Assembly: GCA_018241185.1 (NCBI GenBank) | Contig: JAFEEH010000043.1 | Coordinates: 1 to 52,203, forward strand | From: Pseudomonadota bacterium | GTDB lineage: Bacteria; Pseudomonadota; Gammaproteobacteria; Burkholderiales; Burkholderiaceae_C | Length of the DNA: 52,203 bases | Direction: 5' to 3' | The notes under the pieces: generated by a model | The model's database searches: none | What the model saw: the letters and a program-made list of their open reading frames with translations, nothing else | What the model was told of the DNA's origin: nothing | Position numbers and translations under genes: made by a program | Shown: positions 23,852 through 30,488 of the stretch, in pieces | Numbering within the stretch: the stretch's first letter is position 1 | How the letters are laid out: each line of letters begins with the position of its first letter

Positions 23852-25611
23852 CGCTCCACGCGCTGCGCCAGCGAGACCGTGAAGATGCCCCATTCGTCGA
23901 CACGCTGGGCGATCTTGCGGAAACCCGCCTCCTCGACGAGCTGGTCCATCTCGGCCTGCGTGCGACGGCGCATCACCCACGCCTGGCCCTGCCGGTGGCT
24001 GGTCAGCGCGCGCGCGATCATCTCCAGCTGCGGGTGCCAGGGCTGGCCGGTGTAGACCAGCCAGCCGCCGTCTTCCACCGCGTCGCCGACGCCGGCGAGC
24101 GAGCGCCGCACCATCTCGTTCTCGGGGAAGAGTTCGTACAGGCCCGACACCACCGCCAGCGTGGGCCGCGGCGTCACGGTGGCCAGGCTCAGGCGGTCGA
24201 AGGCGTCGGCCTGCACGAACTCGGCGCGGTCCTGCAGCTCGCGCTGGGCGATCAGGGCGCGGCCGTCGCGCACGTTGATGTCGCTGTAGTCGCGCAGCAG
24301 GATCGACTGCGCCTTCACCGGGCTGGCGGCCACCGCGTCGAGCACGTAGCGGCCGTGGCCGGCGGCAATGTCCATCACCCGCACCTCGCGGTGCATGTGG
24401 GCCAGGCGCTCCATCGCGTCGCGAATGAGTTCCTCGACGTGCAGCTTGCGCTGGCGGATGCCGCGCCAGCCGATGGAGTCGAGGTAGGTGCGGTCGATCT
24501 GCCTGCCGATGAGAGGTGCGCCCGCGGCCTCGTTGCGGTACACGTAGTCGAGCGTGCTGCCCGAGTCGAAGCCGGTCGCGTGGCCCAGTGCGATGCCACG
24601 CGACAGCCTGCCGCCCAGCTTCAGGCCGGCGCGCGTCATGGCCCAGTAGGCGCCGCGCGGCGACAGGGGCGAGAGCGGCTCGGCCAGCGCGCGCGACTCG
24701 TCGGCCGTGGCGCCGGACTTGTCGGCCTCGCGCAAATCAACGGGCGCAGGGGGCGCGTCGAACAGGCGCAGGATGAAATCGCGCACCGCCGCCACGGCGG
24801 GGGCGCGGTCCTTCTCGCCCAGCGTGTCGTGGAAGAAGCCCGGGAGCTCGATCTTCTCCTTCACCGCGCTGCCCAGGCGCTCGAAGAACTGGTGCTGGGG
24901 CTTGTGGTGCACCACCCAGTCGGCGCCCGAGATGAGCAGCTGCGTCGGCACGACGATGGCGTTGGCGTCCTGCACCACGCGGTCGGCGGCGTTGTACAGG
25001 TCGAGCAGGATGTTCACGGCGATGGGGCGCGTGATGAGCGGGTCGGCCTCGAAGCTGGCGATGCGCTCGGGGTCGTGCGTGAGGAACTTGGCCTTGACGT
25101 AGCTGTTGACGAAGAACAGGCCGCGCAGCTTGTGCATCAGCGCCAGGCCCGGCCGCGCGAAGGGCACGTAGAGCTTGACCTTGAAGGCCGGCGACGCGAG
25201 CGTGAGGCCGCGCACCCTGGGCGCGTAGTCGTGCGCCCAGGTCGACACCAGCACCGCGCCCACGCTCTGCGCGACGACGTGGATGTCGTGCTCGGCCACG
25301 CCGTGCTGCGTGCCGATGTGCTCGATGAAGGTCTGCACGTCGCGCACCGAGTGGGCGAAGCTGGGGCTGTGGCCCCGCTGGCCCGGCGAGCGGCCGTGGC
25401 CCCGGGCGTCCCAGGCGAAGAAGTCGAAGTCGGGCAGGTCGAGCTCGTCGACCAGGTGCGCCATGCGCGCGCCGTGCTCGTGGCCGCGGTGGAACAGCAC
25501 GATGGCGCCGCGGCGAGTGGCGCCTGTGGCGGGCCAGTGGCGGTAGAACAGCGACTCGCCGTCGTGCGTGTCGAAGTGCAGTTCCTGCGCGGTGCGGGAC
25601 GAGGGGGTCAT
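23848..25611 (-). CDS. alpha/beta hydrolase - SAM methyltransferase fusion (YnbC-like)
   Basis: 587 residues, nearly the same length as E. coli YnbC. Residues 1-285 are a monoacylglycerol-lipase-like alpha/beta hydrolase: FHRGHEHGARM oxyanion region, nucleophile Ser116 in AQSVG, acid Asp231 (ISGADWVVHH) and His261 (GFFHDTLG). Residues about 310-587 are a class I SAM-dependent methyltransferase with motif I VMDIAAGHGRYVLDA at 412-426 and LLRDYSDINV at the acidic loop. No signal peptide or membrane helix. It follows the CDP-alcohol transferase gene after 100 bp that contain repeat copy C. The combination suggests deacylation and methylation of a lipid or its headgroup; this is inference. Confidence 0.9.
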   Translation of the reverse strand: MTPSSRTAQELHFDTHDGESLFYRHWPATGATRRGAIVLFHRGHEHGARMAHLVDELDLPDFDFFAWDARGHGRSPGQRGHSPSFAHSVRDVQTFIEHIGTQHGVAEHDIHVVAQSVGAVLVSTWAHDYAPRVRGLTLASPAFKVKLYVPFARPGLALMHKLRGLFFVNSYVKAKFLTHDPERIASFEADPLITRPIAVNILLDLYNAADRVVQDANAIVVPTQLLISGADWVVHHKPQHQFFERLGSAVKEKIELPGFFHDTLGEKDRAPAVAAVRDFILRLFDAPPAPVDLREADKSGATADESRALAEPLSPLSPRGAYWAMTRAGLKLGGRLSRGIALGHATGFDSGSTLDYVYRNEAAGAPLIGRQIDRTYLDSIGWRGIRQRKLHVEELIRDAMERLAHMHREVRVMDIAAGHGRYVLDAVAASPVKAQSILLRDYSDINVRDGRALIAQRELQDRAEFVQADAFDRLSLATVTPRPTLAVVSGLYELFPENEMVRRSLAGVGDAVEDGGWLVYTGQPWHPQLEMIARALTSHRQGQAWVMRRRTQAEMDQLVEEAGFRKIAQRVDEWGIFTVSLAQRVER

Positions 25612-25639
25612 AAAGCTCCAGAAGACGGGGTCTTATTTT

Positions 25640-25699
25640 GCTATTAAAAAGATAGCTGCTCGCGCCCGATCCACGGGCGTTTCGGGCCTTTTTGGCTTA
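25640..25699 (-). repeat. 60-bp dispersed two-hairpin repeat, copy C
   Basis: Minus orientation, starting 12 nt after the stop of the YnbA-like gene. GC stem CGCCCG/CGGGCG and GCTAT/ATAGC hairpin with a T-rich loop. It separates ynbA-like from ynbC-like within the operon and could modulate expression downstream. Confidence 0.8.
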
Positions 25700-25711
25700 A
25701 AGGGCTGCTGA

Positions 25712-26314
25712 TCAGCCGGTTTCGGCCAGCGTGCGGCGGATGCGGTTGGCGATGGTCCAGGCCACGAGCGCCGCCAGCAGCGGCATGCCCCACGCGGCCC
25801 ATCCGGCCAGTGGCCAGCCCAGCGCCACATACAGCCCCAGCGCCCCGAAGACGAAGGCGCGATCGCTCTTGCCCATCGGGCCGTCGTAACGCCGCGAGGC
25901 ACCCACCGTCGGGCCCAGCGCACCCGCGAATTCCGACAGGCCCGCCAGCACGATCACCGCGCCGACCCAGAAGCCCGAGAAGGGCGCCACCAGCGCAAAG
26001 GGCGCGTACAGCGCCGCGTCGGAGAGCACATCGGTCAGCTCGTTGAGGAAGGCGCCGAGCGTGCTCTTCTGGCCATGCTCGCGCGCCAGCATGCCGTCGA
26101 TGGCGTTGAAGGCCATGCGCAGGAACATCCACAGCGGTACCAGCGCGAAGGCCCAGCGGCCGGGCGCGGCGAAGAAGAGCCAGACGCCGAGCGCTACCGA
26201 CACCGCGCAGGCCGCCACCGTCACTTGGTTGGCGGTCACGCCGGCCCGGGCGAGGCGCCCCACCAGCGGCCGCAGCAGGGCCTGGAGGCGCGGCTTGAGT
26301 TGATAAATAGACAC
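25712..26314 (-). CDS. CDP-alcohol phosphatidyltransferase (YnbA-like)
   Basis: 200 residues from the GTG at 26314 (VSIYQLKPRLQ), chosen because E. coli YnbA, as I recall it, begins in the same way and is 201 residues. An ATG at 26347 would add 11 residues. It is an integral membrane enzyme expected to transfer an alcohol onto a CDP-lipid. The family motif reads DGMLAREHGQ then STLGAFLNELTDVLSD: the residue four after the glycine is Asn, not the canonical Asp, and an extra Asp follows four residues later. FGKSDRAFVFGALGLY-like segment (MGKSDRAFVFGA) further matches YnbA-type proteins. First gene of the lipid operon. Confidence 0.88.
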   Translation of the reverse strand: MSIYQLKPRLQALLRPLVGRLARAGVTANQVTVAACAVSVALGVWLFFAAPGRWAFALVPLWMFLRMAFNAIDGMLAREHGQKSTLGAFLNELTDVLSDAALYAPFALVAPFSGFWVGAVIVLAGLSEFAGALGPTVGASRRYDGPMGKSDRAFVFGALGLYVALGWPLAGWAAWGMPLLAALVAWTIANRIRRTLAETG

Positions 26315-26477
26315 TTGAGAAGAGTTGGACGGTTGACGGCCCTGCATTCTCCGGCCGCCGCTCGTCGGTCTGTGCTCGTCGGCGCGGCGAAGTATCACGT
26401 GTGTCTTCCTTTGGTATCTTCTCCACGTACGTCGGGAGCGCGCCAGTCGTTCCTGCGGCTCTAGGGAGGACGGATTG
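26315..26477. other. divergent intergenic region between ynbA-like and WG-repeat genes
   Basis: About 160 bp that must hold the promoters of the lipid operon and the WG-repeat gene. The plus strand shows a good ribosome binding site GGGAGGA at 26464-26470. I see no convincing paired -10/-35 or operator. Confidence 0.4.
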
Positions 26478-28250
26478 ATGAATCAGAGACGCACTTGCTG
26501 TATGACCGCCTGCGTGTCGTGTAATGGGAGTAGCAATCGCTCGCATGCTTGGCGATCTGCACTGTGTGCTCTGGGACTTTCGCTCAGTGTCGCAGCGGCC
26601 GTCGCTGCGCCGAAGATGCAGTCGAACCATAGGGTGGCGGACGCGCTCGTTCCGCTTTGCATCGAATCGCAGCCCAACGTCTGTGGATTGGCGGACTCCC
26701 AGGGGCGGTTGCTACAGAGTTCAACCACTGAACAGTTTGGCCCGGCAGGCACACATTGGCTGGCACGTCGCAGCGGGTGGCCGACACGCATCTTCGATGG
26801 GCGGGGGCGTGAGACCGGCGTGGTGCCTGCTGACGTCAAAAGCCTGGAGACCTTTTCTGAGAAGTTGGCAGCTTTCAGTGACGAGGAGCAACGTCATGGC
26901 TATCTCGATGAGCATGGTGTTGTGGTCGTTCCTGCTATTTACCACGCAGCCCGGCCCTTTTCGGATGGAAGGGCATTGGTGTCTCGGCGCGAAGCGTCGG
27001 GCGAGGAGCGCTTCGGCTACATCGATCGCAAGGGCAACGAGGTGATTGCGGTGGAATATCGGTCCGCTCAGCCATTCGTGCATGGCCTCGCGGTGGTCGA
27101 ACCGGCGCAAGGGCGCCAGCACATCATCGACACGGCCGGCCGGGTGGTTAGGGCAGCACCGCCGGGCGCTTACCCGGTACAGGTCGTTGCCAAAGACCGC
27201 TGGATCGAGCGGCGCTCGGATGGCACTGTGGATCTGGTCGACCGCGCTGGCCGTCGCCTTGCGCATGCCGAATCCATTCTCATGCTTGGAGGTGGCGCCG
27301 CTTTCGTATGGGGAGAGACCGAATCGGCGCTGAGTGTGCTCGATCTGAATACCGGCAAGCGCATCGGCCCGCTCAAGGTGCCTGCCGGAGTGGTGTCAGT
27401 CACGCCGCTGCATCCTTTTTCAGAAGGGCGAGCTTGGGTCCGGCTCGAGTTTGGTTCCGGTGACGGCTCTTCGAACCACCTGCGATTGATCGACCGCAGT
27501 GGTGCGACGGTGGCGGAGCCTGCGGGGGTTCGTTTCATCGGGCCGTTTCAGTACGGTGTGGCGAGTGCTCAGGACAGAGTAGAGCCGTTGCTGTTCGATA
27601 TACAAGGCCGGGTGATCGCAACACGACATCTTGGGCCGCGACAGAACGGCTCTGAAAATGGAAGTACGGGTCCGATCCACGCTTATGCAGGGACTCTGCC
27701 CGGTGGGTTGAACGATGTGCAGAACCGGCTCTACACCGATGCGTCGGGGCGGGTTTTGTTCGCCGTCCAAGCGATCCGGTGCGGTATTCAGCAACTGCAG
27801 GATGAGCGCGGCACGCCGATCTGGCCGCTCGACGACGTGCCGGAGCGGTGTGTGCTCTATGCCCAGCGCATGCACCGTGAGCCTGATCCTGCTGACGTTG
27901 CATCAGTGGATGCGCAACGCATGGCGGCACTGGTGCGTCCGGCCACATTGGCGCACCACGCGGATGCCTCTACGACGGTGGCGCCCGACGATTCGACTGC
28001 CGCGGATGCGATGTCAGTACCGATGCCCGGGTCGCCGGAATTCGAGCGCGCGTTGATTCAGCATCGGATCGAGGCGCGCGTCGAAGAGGCTCGCGAGCGG
28101 CGGGGATTGGAAAAGTTGGCGTCGTTCCTCAAGTCGGCCGGCGCAATTGCAGGTCTGATCGCGGCAATTTATGCCCTGCAGATGCGCAAGGCGCGTGAAG
28201 GCGCGCGCCACATGGCGGATGGAACCGCGGAGAATCGTGGGACATCCTGA
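26478..28250 (+). CDS. WG-repeat-containing exported protein
   Basis: 590 residues from the ATG at 26478, 7 nt after GGGAGGA (a TTG sits one codon earlier). A signal-like hydrophobic segment ends in SVAAAVAAPK around residue 45. The body has several WG/KWG-type repeats such as YLDEHGVVVVPAIYHAARPF, YIDRKGNEVIAVEYRSAQPF, LIDRSGATVAE and LFDIQGRVIA, each followed by an F-x(2)-G-x-A/V turn. A C-terminal helix (KSAGAIAGLIAAIYALQM) near 555 may be a membrane segment, followed by a basic tail. WG proteins are thought to mediate protein or surface interactions. G+C and third-position bias look lower than in neighbours, suggesting later acquisition. Function unknown. Confidence 0.85.
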   Translation: MNQRRTCCMTACVSCNGSSNRSHAWRSALCALGLSLSVAAAVAAPKMQSNHRVADALVPLCIESQPNVCGLADSQGRLLQSSTTEQFGPAGTHWLARRSGWPTRIFDGRGRETGVVPADVKSLETFSEKLAAFSDEEQRHGYLDEHGVVVVPAIYHAARPFSDGRALVSRREASGEERFGYIDRKGNEVIAVEYRSAQPFVHGLAVVEPAQGRQHIIDTAGRVVRAAPPGAYPVQVVAKDRWIERRSDGTVDLVDRAGRRLAHAESILMLGGGAAFVWGETESALSVLDLNTGKRIGPLKVPAGVVSVTPLHPFSEGRAWVRLEFGSGDGSSNHLRLIDRSGATVAEPAGVRFIGPFQYGVASAQDRVEPLLFDIQGRVIATRHLGPRQNGSENGSTGPIHAYAGTLPGGLNDVQNRLYTDASGRVLFAVQAIRCGIQQLQDERGTPIWPLDDVPERCVLYAQRMHREPDPADVASVDAQRMAALVRPATLAHHADASTTVAPDDSTAADAMSVPMPGSPEFERALIQHRIEARVEEARERRGLEKLASFLKSAGAIAGLIAAIYALQMRKAREGARHMADGTAENRGTS

Positions 28251-28256
28251 TATCGC

Positions 28257-29321
28257 ATGAGCATCCAGACCGACGATTTCGCACCGCCGCCGCCTCGCGT
28301 GGTGTCCGCTGCCCCCGCTTCGCCGAACGAGGAGGCCATCGAGCGGGCGTTGCGCCCCAAGCTGCTGGACGAGTATGTCGGCCAGGCCAAGGTGCGCGAG
28401 CAGCTGGAGATCTTCATCGGCGCGGCCAAGAAGCGCGGCGAGCCGCTGGACCATGTGCTGCTCTTCGGCCCGCCGGGCCTGGGCAAGACCACGCTGAGCC
28501 ACATCGTCGCCGCCGAACTGGGCGTGAACCTGCGCCAGACCAGTGGCCCGGTGCTCGAGAAGCCCAAGGACCTCGCCGCGCTGCTGACCAACCTCGAAGC
28601 GCACGACGTGCTCTTCATCGACGAGATCCATCGCCTGTCGCCGGTGGTCGAGGAAATCCTCTACCCGGCGCTGGAGGACTACCAGATCGACATCATGATC
28701 GGCGAGGGCCCCGCGGCGCGCAGCATCAAGCTCGACCTGCAGCCCTTCACGCTCGTCGGCGCCACCACGCGCGCCGGCATGCTGACCAACCCGCTGCGCG
28801 ACCGCTTCGGCATCGTGGCGCGGCTGGAGTTCTACACGGCCGAGGAGCTGACGCGCATCGTCACCCGCAGCGCCGGCCTGCTCAACGCGCCCATGGACGC
28901 CGAGGGCGCCTTCGAGATCGCGCGCCGCTCGCGCGGCACGCCCCGCATCGCCAACCGCCTGCTGCGCCGTGTGCGCGACTATGCCGACGTCAAGGGCACA
29001 GGCCGCATCACGCAGGACATCGCGCACAAGGCGCTGGCCATGCTCGACGTCGACCCGCAGGGTTTCGACCTGATGGACCGCAAGCTGCTCGAGGCCGTGA
29101 TCCACCGCTTCGACGGCGGCCCGGTCGGGCTCGACAACGTGGCCGCCGCCATCGGCGAGGAGAGCGGGACCATCGAGGACGTGATCGAGCCCTACCTGAT
29201 CCAGCAGGGCTACCTGCAGCGCACGCCGCGCGGGCGCATCGCCACGCTGGCCGCGTACCGGCACCTGGGCGTGGCGGCGCCGAGCGCCCGCGCCAACGAC
29301 GCGGACTTGTTCGGCAGCTGA
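28257..29321 (+). CDS. ruvB: Holliday junction branch migration helicase RuvB
   Basis: 354-residue AAA+ motor that drives Holliday-junction branch migration with RuvA and RuvC. Signatures: [19 protein letters not shown], Walker [15 protein letters not shown] near residue 75, Walker [15 protein letters not shown], sensor 1 [18 protein letters not shown] and the winged-helix C-terminus ([15 protein letters not shown]). It starts 6 bp after the WG-repeat gene, which interrupts any older operon. ruvA and ruvC are not in the window. Confidence 0.97.
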   Translation: MSIQTDDFAPPPPRVVSAAPASPNEEAIERALRPKLLDEYVGQAKVREQLEIFIGAAKKRGEPLDHVLLFGPPGLGKTTLSHIVAAELGVNLRQTSGPVLEKPKDLAALLTNLEAHDVLFIDEIHRLSPVVEEILYPALEDYQIDIMIGEGPAARSIKLDLQPFTLVGATTRAGMLTNPLRDRFGIVARLEFYTAEELTRIVTRSAGLLNAPMDAEGAFEIARRSRGTPRIANRLLRRVRDYADVKGTGRITQDIAHKALAMLDVDPQGFDLMDRKLLEAVIHRFDGGPVGLDNVAAAIGEESGTIEDVIEPYLIQQGYLQRTPRGRIATLAAYRHLGVAAPSARANDADLFGS

Positions 29322-29481
29322 GAAGGTGTGAACGAACCCGGCATGCCCGCTCGTTCTGCCAAAACACGCCCACTCCGCGTTGCAAATGCTCGCCATAGCC
29401 CGAGCTGTGGCTGCGCTTTGCGCCTGGATCGGGCGCGTTTTCGCAGCCCGCTCGGCCACGCCGGATGCATTCACACCTTCT
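29321..29481. repeat. 160-bp imperfect inverted repeat between ruvB and dmeF
   Basis: The outer arms AGAAGGTGTGAA (29321-29332) and TTCACACCTTCT (29470-29481) are exact complements. Inner parts also pair, imperfectly: roughly 25 of 35 in the next block, including CCAAAACACGCCC against GGGCGCGTTTTCG, and about 12 of 19 towards the centre near 29401. The whole intergenic region can fold into one long stem. The ruvB stop overlaps the left arm and dmeF starts 25 bp after the right arm. Confidence 0.7.
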
Positions 29482-29494
29482 GAGCCGAGCGGCC

Positions 29495-29500
29495 CACAAT
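29495..29500 (+). promoter_or_regulatory. -10-like hexamer CACAAT before dmeF (possible leaderless start)
   Basis: CACAAT ends 6 nt before the dmeF ATG at 29507, with no Shine-Dalgarno. TTCACA at 29470-29475 resembles a -35 but at a 19-bp spacing. Confidence 0.35.
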
Positions 29501-29506
29501 GGCCGC

Positions 29507-30481
29507 ATGCACACGCACGACCTGAGTCCCTGGCAGCACAGCCACCACTTCGACACCGGCAACACCGCGGCGGAGCGCAGCACGCGCCTGGTGATGTGGA
29601 TCACCGCCGTGGCGATGGTGGCGGAAATCGGCGCGGGCGGGTGGTTCAACTCGATGGCCCTGCTGGCCGACGGCTGGCACATGAGTTCGCACGCGGTGGC
29701 GATCGGCCTGAGCGCCTTCGCGTACGCCGCCGCGAGGCGCTATGCGCACGACCCGCGCTTCGCCTTCGGCACCTGGAAGATCGAGGTCCTGGGCGGCTTC
29801 GCCAGCGCGCTGTTCCTGCTGGGCGTGGCGGCGCTGATGGTGGTCGGCTCGCTGGAGCGGCTGTGGTCGCCTTCGCCGATCCACTACCGCGAGGCGGTCG
29901 TGATCGCAGTGCTGGGGCTGGTGGTCAACCTGGTCTGCGCGCGCCTGCTGCATGCGGGCCACGGGCATGACCACGGGCATGACCACGGGCACGACCATCA
30001 CCACCGGCGTGGCCATGCACACCACGAGCTGCACGGCGCCCACCACCACGACCTCAACCTCCGCTCGGCCTACCTGCACGTGGTGGCCGATGCGGCCACC
30101 TCGGTGCTGGCCGTCGGTGCGCTGCTGGGCGGCTGGTTCTTCGGCTGGGCCTGGCTCGACCCGGCGATGGGCCTGGTGGGCGCCGTGCTCGTGGCGCTGT
30201 GGGCCAAGGGCCTGCTCAAGGAAACCGGAAAGGTCCTGCTCGACCGCGAGATGGACCACCCGGTGACCGACGAGATCCGCGACGGCATCGAGGCCACGCT
30301 GGCCGATTCCGAAACCCGCGTGGCCGACCTGCACGTGTGGCGCGTGGGCCGCGCCGCCTACGCCTGCGCGGTGACGGTGGTCACGCATTCGGCCACGCTC
30401 ACGGCCGACCAGGTGCGGGCCACCTTCGCGATGCACGAGGAGATCCGCCACTCGACGGTGGAGATCCAGCGCTGCGACTGA
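29507..30481 (+). CDS. dmeF: cation diffusion facilitator, DmeF-type Co/Ni/Zn exporter
   Basis: 324-residue inner-membrane metal/proton antiporter of the CDF family. The start MHTHDLSPWQHSHHFDTGN is typical of DmeF. Six helices; helix 2 has LLADGWHMSSHAVAIGLSAF and helix 5 HVVADAATSVLAVGALLGG, holding the paired metal-binding His/Asp. Between helices 4 and 5 is a histidine-rich loop (HGHDHGHDHGHDHHHRRGHAHH) encoded by tandem 12-bp units at about 29960-29995. The cytoplasmic C-terminal domain has VADLHVWRVG. Chosen start is the ATG at 29507. A DmeR-type repressor is not seen nearby. Confidence 0.92.
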   Translation: MHTHDLSPWQHSHHFDTGNTAAERSTRLVMWITAVAMVAEIGAGGWFNSMALLADGWHMSSHAVAIGLSAFAYAAARRYAHDPRFAFGTWKIEVLGGFASALFLLGVAALMVVGSLERLWSPSPIHYREAVVIAVLGLVVNLVCARLLHAGHGHDHGHDHGHDHHHRRGHAHHELHGAHHHDLNLRSAYLHVVADAATSVLAVGALLGGWFFGWAWLDPAMGLVGAVLVALWAKGLLKETGKVLLDREMDHPVTDEIRDGIEATLADSETRVADLHVWRVGRAAYACAVTVVTHSATLTADQVRATFAMHEEIRHSTVEIQRCD

Positions 30482-30488
30482 CCCGCCC

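Noticed and set aside
22454-25611. Frameshift or misassembly producing the two fusion proteins of the lipid operon
   Set aside because: Both fusions match the domain order and length of E. coli YnbC and YnbD and have clean ATGA junctions.
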